Assembly (NCBI RefSeq): GCF_000203815.1
Contig: NW_004457624.1
Coordinates: 1,798,001 to 1,862,000 of the forward strand
DNA length: 64,000 bases
Direction of reading: 5' to 3'
Origin: Cavenderia fasciculata
Lineage: Eukaryota; Evosea; Eumycetozoa; Acytosteliales; Cavenderiaceae
The notes beneath the pieces are model-generated. The model ran no database searches. It was not told the origin of the DNA and saw nothing but the letters and a program-made list of their open reading frames with translations. Numbering within the stretch: position 1 is the stretch's first letter; each line of letters opens with the position of its first letter. Made by a program: the position numbers and the translations under genes. This document shows positions 34,692 to 45,947 of the stretch, piece after piece.

Positions 34692-36422
34692 ATGAATACG
34701 ACCATTTCCCAAAACCTAGTTACCAAAGAGGAAGGGTTTGAAAATAATATAGAAGAGATGGCACAGATTCTATTTGGTATAAAGAATCAACCATCGGCCT
34801 CGAGTTCGCCAGTGGCCTCGGCCGAGCCCATAAAGATTGATGCCGATATTGCTCATTCATCGAGTGATTCGTTGATTGACAGTCCACGAGGAGGATCTCT
34901 TTCACCTACAATCAATCAGATGGGTGGCAGTAGTGGTGGTGGAGGCCATCAAATCTCACCTACTCATAGCAGTGGCAATCCATTTACCAAACTATCCAAC
35001 AATATATTCTATTCACAATCCAACTCGTTTTCTTCGATTCCCATCCCATCTCCACGCGCACAATCACCAAGTTCCTTGGCATCATCGACCGAGTCATTAT
35101 CGTGCGACTCTCTAGCCAACTCTTATTCTCGTATATCTCTCTCGTCGTCCCCTTCACAATCGGTTCCATCGTCGCCACCACACTTTAAGTTTACCAAAGC
35201 CAACCATTTCAAGCCTATTGTCGGATCACCGCTCTCGCTTTCTTCGGGATCCATACCCCAACCCAACAACCTATCATCATCGGCACCATCATCGCCATCA
35301 CCCTTCACACCTGTAAAAATTAGCCTCAACCCACTCAACCTCCACCAATCATCCAATAATATCACACCCGTCTCGCCACTATCCCCTCGATCTTCGCCAC
35401 GAACCACCTGCTCTCCTCCACTGTCTCCACATCCAGCGGCCGCTGGAAAGATACAAAATTGTCCATTGAATGAGTGTCTGCTCTGCCAACGCGGTCAGCC
35501 CGACATCCTCCTCCGATCACCCACATGGGCAAGCATCATGCGTGTCGTCTTTTATACGTTGCACCACGAGTTTAAAGAGAAGCAGTTCTTTTCGCTAAAG
35601 TCTGACGTCTATGAATTCATGGTCATCCACTGGGACATCCTGTGCTTCAACAAAAAAAAGTCGGAAAACTGGCACAAACAAATACAAGACATGTTGAGTC
35701 ACTCTAAAAATATATTCGAGTCTGGAATGGATACGTACAAGCAAAATGGGTTCTGGCGTCTCAAGCAGTTGCTCGATCCATGGCAAATACAGCGTAGTGG
35801 CGGTCTGACCAATTCCCCAGTCGTCCGTAAACCTGGCTACCCTACATCTCCTTCTCCTACCCCACCTATTCCATCTTCAGTCATGTCTGGTGGAAATGCC
35901 TCGTCGCCGCGTGGAAGTTTGCATACCTCTCCTGGCGGTGCTGGTGGCTCGTCGGGTGGTCCAACCTCGCCACTCATACTCTCGTCTACGCCGCCACATG
36001 CTATTGGCATTGCCCCAACACCCGTCATCCCACCACTTCACTTTTTGCGTAGTGGCGCCGGCAGCGTGGATCTACAAGACGATCTCCGCAAGAGAACATC
36101 GATCGACATGCTCATCTCAACGTCCATCGTCGATGAAAGCGATGCATTGTCATCACCAAGAAAACGACGTGGTCTCTCTGATGCAGCCAACAACCGTCCA
36201 GTCCTCCCCCAATCACCCAGACAACAATACAGTCAATCACCCAAACAAACCTCATCACCTCTTTTACACAATCTTCAACAACCCTTGTCCCCACAATTAT
36301 TCCATCACCAACCAAATTCCCCACGACTCAATCATCATCACCATATGGTATCTCAACATCATCATCATCACCATCATCATCAACAACAAAATTATACAGA
36401 AGAATTGTTAATTGATGATTAA
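34692..36422 (+). CDS. Probable nuclear factor with a conserved winged-helix-like domain
   Basis: One exon encodes 576 residues from the ATG at 34692 (MNTTISQNLVTKEEGFENN). Residues 30-250 and 370-576 are disordered and rich in Ser, Pro and His with many Ser-Pro sites. Between about 256 and 366 is one dense conserved-looking block: CPLNECLLCQRGQPD, SIMRVVFYTLHHEFKEKQFF, DVYEFMVIHWDILCFNKKKS, WHKQIQDMLSHSKNIF and NGFWRLKQLLDPW. The order (helices, a Trp-rich segment, then Ser-Gly and Gly-Phe-Trp) resembles winged-helix domains such as that of ASH2L, and two CxxC-like Cys precede it. PRKRRG near residue 492 could be a nuclear signal. I cannot name the family with certainty; a role in transcription or chromatin is inferred. 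Confidence 0.75.
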   Translation: MNTTISQNLVTKEEGFENNIEEMAQILFGIKNQPSASSSPVASAEPIKIDADIAHSSSDSLIDSPRGGSLSPTINQMGGSSGGGGHQISPTHSSGNPFTKLSNNIFYSQSNSFSSIPIPSPRAQSPSSLASSTESLSCDSLANSYSRISLSSSPSQSVPSSPPHFKFTKANHFKPIVGSPLSLSSGSIPQPNNLSSSAPSSPSPFTPVKISLNPLNLHQSSNNITPVSPLSPRSSPRTTCSPPLSPHPAAAGKIQNCPLNECLLCQRGQPDILLRSPTWASIMRVVFYTLHHEFKEKQFFSLKSDVYEFMVIHWDILCFNKKKSENWHKQIQDMLSHSKNIFESGMDTYKQNGFWRLKQLLDPWQIQRSGGLTNSPVVRKPGYPTSPSPTPPIPSSVMSGGNASSPRGSLHTSPGGAGGSSGGPTSPLILSSTPPHAIGIAPTPVIPPLHFLRSGAGSVDLQDDLRKRTSIDMLISTSIVDESDALSSPRKRRGLSDAANNRPVLPQSPRQQYSQSPKQTSSPLLHNLQQPLSPQLFHHQPNSPRLNHHHHMVSQHHHHHHHHQQQNYTEELLIDD

Positions 36423-37041
36423 AATAATAATAGTAATAGAAAAATCAAATGATCAAATTAATAATTAATACCAAACCAAACCAACTTGCATACTATAGTC
36501 AAAAAATATTTTTATAACCAAAAAAATATTTAGTTAATAATAATAATAATAATGTACATATAAAAAACATAATAATAATAACAATAAAAAAGGTAAAACA
36601 AAACAAACAAAAAAAAAGAAGTTTATAAAGAAAAAAAGATCAAAAAAAAAAAGAAAAAAAAAGAAACTATATCATTCAAAAAAGAACAACAATACCAAAT
36701 AATTAATTATAAACTTCTTCTTGGTTTAAAAAAGCTGGAAATTAGAACCATCAGTTCCTTTTTCCAACCAATTCTCTTCTTTAATTGGAAGATTCTAACA
36801 CCCACATATTTTCGATTTAAATAATTACCATCAATCCCTATCTATAATATTGGATGGAATTCCACTCTACTTCTTTTAATTACCTTCTTCCTCCACTCAT
36901 CCTCTTCAAATATATAAATAAAGGATAAATATCATATTCAATAATAATAGTTGTTGATTGATTATTCTCTCTTCGAAAACAAAATTACTCTTTGATCGAT
37001 TATTATTATTATATTTTTTTTATTATTGTCATTATTAAAGT
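36423..37041. other. Convergent 3' spacer
   Basis: Two genes end here. The first 260 bp are A-rich on the plus strand. A modest hairpin lies at about 36736-36766 (tggaaa with tttcca, then gaac with gttc around a five-base loop). Nothing coding was seen; polyadenylation sites of both genes are expected here. Confidence 0.5.
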
Positions 37042-39686
37042 TTATTGTGCATTATTATTATTGTTATTTGAAGTTGTGCTTGTAGTACTTGTAACAGGAG
37101 AATTGTTATTATTGTTATTATTATTATTATTATTATTTTGATTATTATTATTTGTTGGAGTAGGAGATAATTTTAAATCCTTTAAGATTCTATCATAATT
37201 TAATTTAAACATTGGGTTTACACCAGCAATGAAACCACTACCAGTTTGGATACTATCTAATCTTCGGAAGAGTTCGCATGTAGCGGCTCGAATATCTTTT
37301 GAGGTGTGGAAGAGACCAATGGCCACTGGGAAAAGACCGCCATGGGACTTTGGAAGGTGAGAGAGGAATTCGGTGACTTGTTGCTCGGTTTTGATGGCGT
37401 CAAGGAATGATTCATAGATACGGAGCACCTCCTTTTCTTGAAGGTTTTTGCGTTTTCTTAGTTTTCGAATGGAACGAGCTATGCTGTGATCGCGGATTGC
37501 GCTGTTTCGCTTGGCAGTCTCACGATCAAACAGATAGGTAGTGTAGGTCTTGGTCTTGGTCCAGAGATCGATACGTGGACGGTTGGCCTCTAGTGCCAAC
37601 TGACGTGCTTGGTCATCTGGGAACTCTTCCTCGTCGAGTGCCATATCTACAATGTGTTGTGTGTACTCTTGGAACAGCGACTTGATCTTATCCTCGCCGT
37701 AGTGTTGTGTGATGCTGTGGTTGACTTCGGCCATAAAATCAGTGTCGTACTGTGCAAACTTGTCGGGAATCTCTGTGACTAGTGCAGGGTTCATCGTGAC
37801 CTTGCCAGTACCAATATTACACAAAATATCCCACCACTTTGTATGTTCCTCAAACATTGGATTGGTGACACCAGTAATGTAGCCAGGCACCGTCAAAAAG
37901 TCGAGATACACCAAATTGGTGTAAGGGAAGCAACGCTCGCGAATACCCTTTAATGGTGGACACACCATACAACACGCTGCCAATACATAATTAGACACTT
38001 CACCAGCACTACAATTATGTCCCAAAAATAATATTCTTTTCTGTGATAATATACCATTGAATATTTTCATTACATCATTTCCAAATTTTTGTACCAATGT
38101 TATTACTTTATACTATAAAAAAAAAAAAGAGAGATTAGAATATATACATATATATATTTGTTTTGTTTCTTATATTCTTACATCACCAACTTCATCAGGA
38201 AACATTGTAATTGGTATATAAACTGGCATTTTGTTGGCAAGATAAGTAATGGTAGTTGAATGATTTTGCTTATTCTTGTCTGGAGATGATCTTAGGATGT
38301 GCTTTTGAACATCATTGAGGAATGGTACAGTTGACATGTCTAAGCTATTTAAAGCATGATACAATTCTATTATTACATCAATCGAGGGTGAGTTAAAGTA
38401 TTTTTGAATACCAAGGATCATAAATGGCTACAAGCAAAAATAAATTGGTGGTGTTAGAATGTTTAATCTTTACTAATACTTTTGTAATAATGAAGATTTA
38501 CCTTATAAATATGAATAAATGGATGAGTTGTACAAATTGCCAATGATTTAACGACGGCACCTCTACGAACAGATTCATCTTTTTGATTGTTCATAAAATT
38601 GAGACAGTAGAGGAAATCCTTGCATTTGGTGTCTTCGTTGATTTCAGCTCCATCTCCACCCTTTTTAGAGGATTCGATAATGGTTCTCTCTTCGGTAATC
38701 TCTTTGACCATTCTATTGATATGACTTAAAAAGTTATCTTCGTCTTGCTGTTCAAAGAATCTAACACCCAATGCTGTTCCAGAGTCTGTCAATACACAAT
38801 CAAATAATGGTTCTAATTGAGTATGTTCCAAATCTATATGTTTTTCACTTTAAAACAAAACAAAACAAAACAAATTAATAAAAGAGGTTAAAGTGATTTA
38901 GATTTCCCCCGCCGACCCCTTTTGGGTACATACATCTTTGTAACCAATGAACCATTTTTACCCATTACATTAATCGTATTTCTATAAATTTGAAGGTTTA
39001 ATTTATCTGGATCCAACATTACCCAACCCTTTGATTCTTCATCTTCTGAAAATTTATAAATAAATGCTTCTATTGAATTGCTATAAAGTAAGGTTGATTA
39101 GTTGGTGATATTATTACTATTATTCTTTGTCTCTCTCATACCATAAAGGTTTCTCTGGTTTAGGAGTAGTTTCCTTTTTCTTGTTCTTTGATAAATGACC
39201 ATCTGGATCTGGTCTGTTGAGGAAGAATACAGTCCAATCGTCATCTCTTTTGTGAGCGCCATCGGGTAACATAAACTCTGCCAAGAGACTTTCATCCTCA
39301 CCTGTTGGACAAGGATACTGATACTTGACTTTAGATCCGATATCGATATCAAACTCTGCCAATAATATGTACTCTACATTCTTTCTTCTAATTCCACTGT
39401 TGGTGTATCCTAAATTACTCAATACAGTGTGTACTCCTCCTCCTCCTCCTACACCTCCATTAGAAGAAGTTGTAGTGGTTGTAGTAGTTGTTGAAGAGGT
39501 TGATGTCGAGAGATTAGGTGCACTAGTAGAGGTTGGTGACTTTGGCACACTTCCATTGCTGCTTGTCATCGATGGACTGCCACCTTCATTTAGCGACGAG
39601 GTGGAACTAGAGTGTGTCAAGTTGGACGAGGAAGAGGATTGAATATTTATATTCCCTCTTCTTGGTGAATCATTGTTTGTTGACAT
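37042..39686 (-). CDS. Afi1/SPA-type DENN protein (Arf docking, polarity)
   Basis: Five exons (39686-39142, 39080-38934, 38847-38502, 38427-38182, 38112-37042) encode 784 residues. After a Ser/Thr-rich leader, the Afi1-type N-terminal domain begins at VEYILLAEFDIDIGSKVKYQ and SLLAEFMLPDGAHKRDDDWT. The later SPA/DENN region is clear: QKRILFLGHNCSAGEVSNYV, CPPLKGIRERCFPYTNLVYL and GYITGVTNPMFEEHTKWWD. In yeast Afi1 docks the small GTPase Arf3 and maintains polarity; the Aspergillus relative MesA does the same. DENN-fold proteins often act as Rab exchange factors, so GEF activity is possible but not visible in sequence. The C-terminus ends in Asn and Ser/Thr repeats. It shares a 535-bp divergent promoter with the mitochondrial protein gene to the right. 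Confidence 0.85.
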
Positions 39687-40221
39687 ATTGATATAATATA
39701 TATATTGTTGTGGTTGGAAACAATCAACTAAAAATGATTGGAAGGTAACTATCCCTTCTTTGATGATTGATTGATTCTGTCAGTCAGACTGTAATACTGA
39801 TGTTGATAATAATAATAGACAATCTAATGTAGATCTAAAGACTGATTGATAATGATGATGATGATGAAGTAGTCTACCAATGGATTGATCTACTGATAGA
39901 TAGATAGATATATATAGTACAGAAAAGAAAGAATGAATACAAATACAACAACAATAATAAATAGGTAGTGAGAGATAATAAACAAGATCAAAAAAAAGAT
40001 GATGGTGTTTTTTAATAAAATATTTGATTTTTTAACAAAAAGTGTGCTTTTTTTTTAATCACAAAAAAGGATGGAGGCAGTCTCAGAGTGGGTTTGTGAG
40101 TCTTGACTCGTTTCTTTGATTTGATCATTTCATTCAATTTAAAAGTTAGTTCACTCTATTCACTTTCATTTCACATATAGAATTCATATGCAATATATAT
40201 ATATGTCTAGCTAGAATCAAT
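39687..40221. other. Divergent promoter spacer
   Basis: This 535-bp AT-rich gap lies between two genes read in opposite directions. It has T and A runs (39990-40060), GATA-type repeats near 39895-39915 and a short decoy ATG at 40204 followed at once by a stop. No coding frame was seen. Confidence 0.5.
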
Positions 40222-42449
40222 ATGATGATACGATCAACACTATTAAAGGCAACAAATACCTTTGTCAGAAGAAATAGTGCAACAACATCAATAGCATATA
40301 CCTCTTCATCATCATCATCATCACTATCAAGTTTATCTACATCATCGTCAATACCACCACATTCATTGTTATCAACCATCATTACAAATAAAGGATTATC
40401 ATCATCATCATCATCATCATCATATGATATATCATATTCATCATCATTTAATAGATCATTTTCAACAGTATCAGTATCATCATTCATTTCAGACAACAAT
40501 GAAGTTTTAAATTTAGATGAAATGAAAGAAGAAGAACCAGAAGTAGAGGGATGGGCTTATACACCTCCCTATTCAGGTCTAACAACAAGAGAGTTTAGAT
40601 CATACTTTTTCACTCAATTCATATCAGGTCAAAAGATTTTGGAGGCAAAGTATGTCTATCTATTTATGATCACAACAACGATCAAATAGTATATAATAGC
40701 TAACACCATTTGATTGATTATGTTTCTAGATTAATTCAATCAATTACAAATGATAAGGCATTTAGAAAAGAAAAGAATATGTGTTCGATTATGGTTGGTA
40801 TTCTTGTAAAGCTGAATTGTCAGAGCAAGGAACTCTGGTACGCTCTTGTAAAGATAGCGGGTCATCACAAGCTGACCACTACGCTGCTCTTTATCTTTAA
40901 TCATTTGGAAGAGAACCATCTTTTGGATAGCAAGAATTGTGGACGTATTTTGCACAGTGTAGCACACGATGCCGATTGTTCGACAAAGATCTTTGAACGA
41001 ATGACCAAGAATAACATTGAGTTGTCGGCATTGGGCATGCAAGGTGTGTTTACAATGGTGAGAAACGACGCTGTCACAACAGAAGCTTTGTGGAACACCT
41101 ATTCAGAGCAGATTTTAATGATGCCACCTGGTCATGTGCCAGATATCTACAGAATCATTGTAGGCACCTACTGTCGAGCTGGACTCGAGCAAAAGGCAAA
41201 GGATATGATTGAGAACTATGTCGTCCCTACCCGTTCAAAGTTTGCAATCAACCAATCATACTGCGCGCTACTTTCTATGTATCTGCGAAACAACGATATG
41301 GAGCAATACAATACACTCATGGCTCGCCTGAAAAAAGAGCTCAGAGGTGTAACATTGGATCGCAGTCTTTTGGTTGATATTGTCGATCATGCCGATCAAA
41401 ACAAGTTGTATGGCACATTTGTCAACCTTGCCTCTGAGCATCCTGCCTCAACCTATATTATCGCCGACGCAGTCATTCAGCGTTGCCTGAGGGAGCGTGC
41501 ACCACTCGATATTATCACACGTGTTCTCGACACGATACGCGACACTGATAAAAAGGACCATCTCATCAGAATCATCAACCTTTTGGAAGCTGTCTCGGCA
41601 GAAAACCATCCCTATTCACAAGACATCCTACTCGACGTACTCGACCGAGTACCGCTGTCGACCATGTCGGCCACCAACATTGTCGCGTGCATCAAGACTG
41701 CTTCCGTGATTGACCGACCCGACCTCATCATCAAAATCGTCAACGAGGCCGTCAAGTCTGAACCCAAGGATTCTCTGTTGACCGCATTTTTGTTGCGTAC
41801 CGTGTTTGTTTTCTGCTCGGCACAAGATACCACCAGTATTGTCGAGCGGTTCAATATCCAACCCTCCTTGTTCCCAAGACAACTATCAACCCAATTGGTC
41901 CTGCCAATCAGCATACAGTCACTCCACTCGAAATTCAACCCTAGCTTGGTCTATATAGACAGAATGCTAAAAGACAGATCCAGCCAAACCAAGGCATCAG
42001 TCACAATATCATTGGCCGTTGAAATTGCTCTTTTAAAGAATATGCCCAAAGTAGCCGCAATGTACTATTACAAACTAACGAAACGCAAATGTCAAATCCC
42101 AACTCGATGCTACGATTCATTTATCGCCTATCACACCATCCAAAAAAATCAACCCGAGGTTGACAAATGGACCAATCTCAAGAACAAAGATCAAAACCAA
42201 CTTTCCTCAACTCAAGATTCTTCCATCAACAACAACAATTATCTCTGGGAGGGGTACAGAGTCAAAACACACAAAAAACAACAAGAGCATATAGAACAAA
42301 GAAAGAGATACCATGAAAATAGAAAACAATGGGAACTAGAAGAAAAATTATTACAACAACAAAAAGAAAAGGAAAAAGAACAACAACAAGAAAAGGAAAA
42401 TATTGATACTACTACTACTACGACCACTACTACTAGTTCTAGAACATAA
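40222..42449 (+). CDS. Probable mitochondrial helical-repeat (PPR-like) protein
   Basis: Two exons (40222-40649, 40730-42449) encode 715 residues. The N-terminus MMIRSTLLKATNTFVRRNS is basic, hydroxylated and free of acidic residues, as in mitochondrial presequences, and is followed by a Ser-rich stretch. From about 145 the protein is a run of helical hairpins about 35 residues long, for example DIYRIIVGTYCRAGLEQKAK, SYCALLSMYLRNNDMEQYNT and LDIITRVLDTIRDTDKKDHL, resembling pentatricopeptide or related RNA-binding repeats. The end is a charged coiled coil (LEEKLLQQQKEKEKEQQQEK). A role in mitochondrial RNA handling or translation is inferred from this architecture only. An A-rich codon bias at both ends contrasts with the C-rich middle. 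Confidence 0.7.
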
Positions 42450-42607
42450 TAATAAAATAATGGTTATATTTTGTATATTTCATCCAACACAACAAATGGG
42501 AAAAAAAGAAAAGATTACTTATTATTACTTGAGTTAATATTTATTTACTTTTTTTCAATTTTGATTATTATATATTTCCTAAAACTTTGATCTATCTATA
42601 TCTATGT

Positions 42608-43975
42608 TTAATATTTGTAATTGGCAACATATAAACTTTCAGAGTTGAGAGCAGTAGCTTCTTCACCTGGGTATTTACCGAGGACGGCGAGAGAGTTACA
42701 GAGAGCACGGTGGAGGTAGACCTTACGAGCGGCTTCAAAGTTTTCCTTTTTACCGTTCCAGGTCTTGATGATGGAGGATTGGAGAGCACGACCGTATGAA
42801 AAGGAGAGAGCCCATGGACGGTTTGGCTCTTGGTTGATGGCATTGAGGTTGGCAGTGGCTTCGAGCTCGGTTTGACCACCAGAGAGGAAGACGACACCTG
42901 GGAGAGCAGGTGGGACGGTACGTTGGAGGGTACGTACTGTGAGGTAGGCTACTTCCTTTGGATCGGCAGCCTTACCGCTTGAACCGGCAAGGACCATGTT
43001 TGGCTTGAGGAGAGCACCCTCGAGCAAGACCTTGTGGTCAGAGAGAGCCTTAAAGACGGCGGCCAAAACACGCTCGGTGGCATCGGCAGTGTCTTGAATC
43101 GAGTGGCTACCGTCACTCAAGATTTCTGGCTCGACAATTGGCACCAAACCATTCTCTTGGCAGATGGCGGCATAACGGGCGAGTGAGTGGGCAGTCTCGA
43201 GGATGGAAAGGTTGCTTGGTTGGTGCTTGGCAACGTCGATCTTGAGGACAGCTCTCCACTTGGCAAAACGAGCACCAGCTTCGTAGTATTTCTTGCAACG
43301 CTCACCGAGACCGTCCAAACCTTGGGTGGCAGTCTCGCTGTCAGTCTGTGGAATGTTGACGGTACCCTTGTCAACCTTGATACCGATTTGGATGCCCTTC
43401 TTCTTGAGGACTTCGGCAAATGGGGTGCCATTGTCGTCCTTTTGGAAAAGGGTCTCTTCGTAGAGGATAATACCGCCAATGTACTTGGTAATATCGCCGT
43501 CAGTGTGGATCAACAAGTCACGGTATTGACGTCTATTTTCTTCAGTGTTTTCCAAATTAATCTTTTGGAAACGGTTTCCAATGGTACCTGTACTTTCATC
43601 AGCTGCCAAAATACCTTTACCATTTGCAACAATAGCTTTCTAAAATTAGATACATTAAATTAATTATTATTATAATTAGTCATATGTATTAATGAATGAA
43701 CGATTCTCTTGTCTGTGTTGGAATAAGATAAATATATGATAGGTTGATTCATATCATATTCCCTTTTCAATCCAATCAAAAGGATCTGATGGTGATGATT
43801 GATATTATGATGCTGTAAAACTGTATTTATGACATCTGATTATGATTATGATGAAGATCAACAACCAATCAACAATCACCATCTATCTTCTTCTTCTTCT
43901 TCTTCTTCTTCTTTATAGTGTAAACATAGTACTTACAGCAGTAGCAATCAATTCTTCAGTGTATTTGGTGTTCAT
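42608..43975 (-). CDS. fba: Fructose-bisphosphate aldolase, class I
   Basis: Two exons (43975-43937, 43639-42608) encode 356 residues, the normal class I length. The first exon gives [13 protein letters not shown], and the second starts [19 protein letters not shown]. The Schiff-base lysine is Lys225 in [13 protein letters not shown]; the acid/base Glu is in [13 protein letters not shown], and [12 protein letters not shown] supplies a conserved active-site Lys. The C-terminus SLYVANYKY keeps the mobile-tail Tyr found in animal aldolases. The enzyme cleaves fructose 1,6-bisphosphate in glycolysis and gluconeogenesis in the cytosol. Codons are strongly biased to C and G endings, as expected for a highly expressed gene. 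The 297-bp intron is long for this window and might hold regulatory sequence. Confidence 0.97.
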
Positions 43976-44269
43976 TTCTGTCTTTATATAATCTTTGTTT
44001 TGAAAATAGATAATCAATTTAACTAACAAGGGTGATAGAAAAGGTAGAAGTTCCCAGTCAGGGTGGGAACATCAAAAAAAATGAAAAAAATTAATTTTAA
44101 TTTAATTTGGCTAACTCTGCGCATTGTTTGAAGCATCTCCGACCTTTGTCCAAAAACGATGATCATATTTATCTATGTCATGTCGACATCCTCATCCCAT
44201 CTAGATCATCATCATCATTTATAGGCATAAAAATAAATAAATAAATAAATAATAATATTAAATATATGT

Positions 44270-44302
<33 letters not shown>

Positions 44303-44558
44303 TCAACAAGAGTTGGGTAAATAGGAACTTCTTGCAACACAGTTTATTCTTCAAACAGAACAGGTGACAATACTTTGTCTTGTCTTGTCTTGTTTTAGTT
44401 TGATAATATATTCATTATTAAATGAGGTCACTAAAAACGATCGATAATAATAATATTAGAATCAAGCGAACACCAAATCCACTGGATTTGAACTCCCTCT
44501 TTTTTTTTAGCTAGTCATTATTTAACATTCGCAAAAGTAAAGATAGATAGAATATAAG
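43976..44558. other. Divergent promoter spacer (aldolase / RNase H2B)
   Basis: This is 583 bp of AT-rich DNA with a CT repeat at 44271-44294 next to a T run, (AAAT)n near 44230-44250 and a TTGTC repeat near 44377-44392. It holds the promoters of both genes. A tRNA-like box at 44480 was examined and rejected. Confidence 0.5.
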
Positions 44559-45843
44559 ATGAGTTCAAGAAGAAAGGTAGAGGACAGTTATGAAGAGAGT
44601 GATGGAGAGGATGAAGAGGACCTATTTAGTGGAGGTGAGGGAGAAGGAGGAGAAGAAGAAGAAGAGGACGATGGAAAGGCAAAGAAGAGAAAGTACAAGT
44701 CACCTTCAAAGACAACCACAGAACCCAAATCAAAACCTATACCTCAACTACCATACACTGATAGAATGTTTATATTGTATAATAATAAAAAGAATCAACT
44801 AAAACAAGAAAAACAACAATCATCGTCTTCATCATCTTCACCAAATAGTCATAAAGGAAAACATATCATTTCAATACCACATCCAAAGACATTACAAGAA
44901 TCTAGGTTTATCATAGATTGTGATGCCAACACTCTATTGGAAATTAATAACTTGAATCAGAAACCATCATCGTGGTTGGTAAATGATGGTGTAAGACATG
45001 GTATGAATGATAATAATAATAATAATAATAATAATGATACATTGAACTTTGTTGGAATATCTAATGACTAATATTTTTATAATCAATCTATGTAGATGGA
45101 TCATTATATATTACAACACCATTTGATCCAATGTTTATTATGATTCGATATTTGGAAGATAGAGATGACAAATTTACCAATCTATCATCGATTAAAGAAG
45201 AGCCAACCTATGCCAAACTAACACAAAAGGGATTTAAATGGGATGAAGATCAAATCATTATGGTGTGTGATTGGAAGGATCTCATCAACGATCGATTTTA
45301 TAAACTAAACAAAGATAAACTATTGAAATGGTTGCAGGTCAAAGTCAACACCCTCGTATCCTATCTCAAAATATCAAATATCAACGTATGTGTTGGTGGA
45401 TCCAACCTAATCATTCAAACCAAATCAAACAAAATCATACCAGAAGAAACTTGGAAAATGATGGCAATCGATTTTATTGGTGAATACCTAAGTGATTCAA
45501 ATCTATCTTTATTAACAAATTCTTATGGGTAAGTCTAAATAATAATAATGTTAAATAATATTGAATAATATCTCTATATTTACTAACATGTTAACTTATA
45601 CTTTATCAATTAAAAAGAAATATAACAATTAGATCAATATCAGCAATTATTAATAATTCTACTAGTAGTAATGTGAAAGGAATTGATCCATTAGTTTATA
45701 ATGCATCAGCAACAGCCTTTTCAACACCAGGTGAATTTAAGTTGGGTGCTCCAGCACCTGCAAAGAAATCGGCAAAAGCAAAAGCATTGTTGGTAGCTCC
45801 AAAATCAAATTCAAAGATATCCGACTTTTTTGTAAAGAAATAA
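44559..45843 (+). CDS. rnaseh2B: Ribonuclease H2 subunit B
   Basis: Three exons (44559-45000, 45096-45528, 45618-45843) encode 366 residues. An acidic N-terminal extension (residues 1-40) and a basic KAKKRKYKSPSK patch precede the triple-barrel part. The first junction was chosen at CATG|GTATGA because it yields SSWLVNDGVRHDGSLYITT, which matches the animal RNASEH2B signature ending in TPxDPxF; here TPFDPMFIMIRYLED. The second exon has the helical KLNKDKLLKWLQVKVNTLV. The C-terminus ends NSKISDFFVKK, a PCNA-interacting (PIP) box as in human RNASEH2B. The subunit supports RNase H2, which removes ribonucleotides from DNA and RNA-DNA hybrids, and links it to the replication clamp. The acidic extension is longer than in animals. 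Subunits A and C are not in this window. Confidence 0.9.
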
Positions 45844-45947
45844 ATATATAAATAATATATATAAGGCAAGCAAAAAAAGATGGATGATGATTGTGTTTAT
45901 ATTTAAGGATAGATTTATTATTATTAACTTTGTTATTTTCCATAAAT

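Noticed and set aside
44478-44500. tRNA-like B box (gttcaaatcc on the minus strand) upstream of the RNase H2B gene
   Set aside because: No A box at the right distance and no acceptor stem can be formed.
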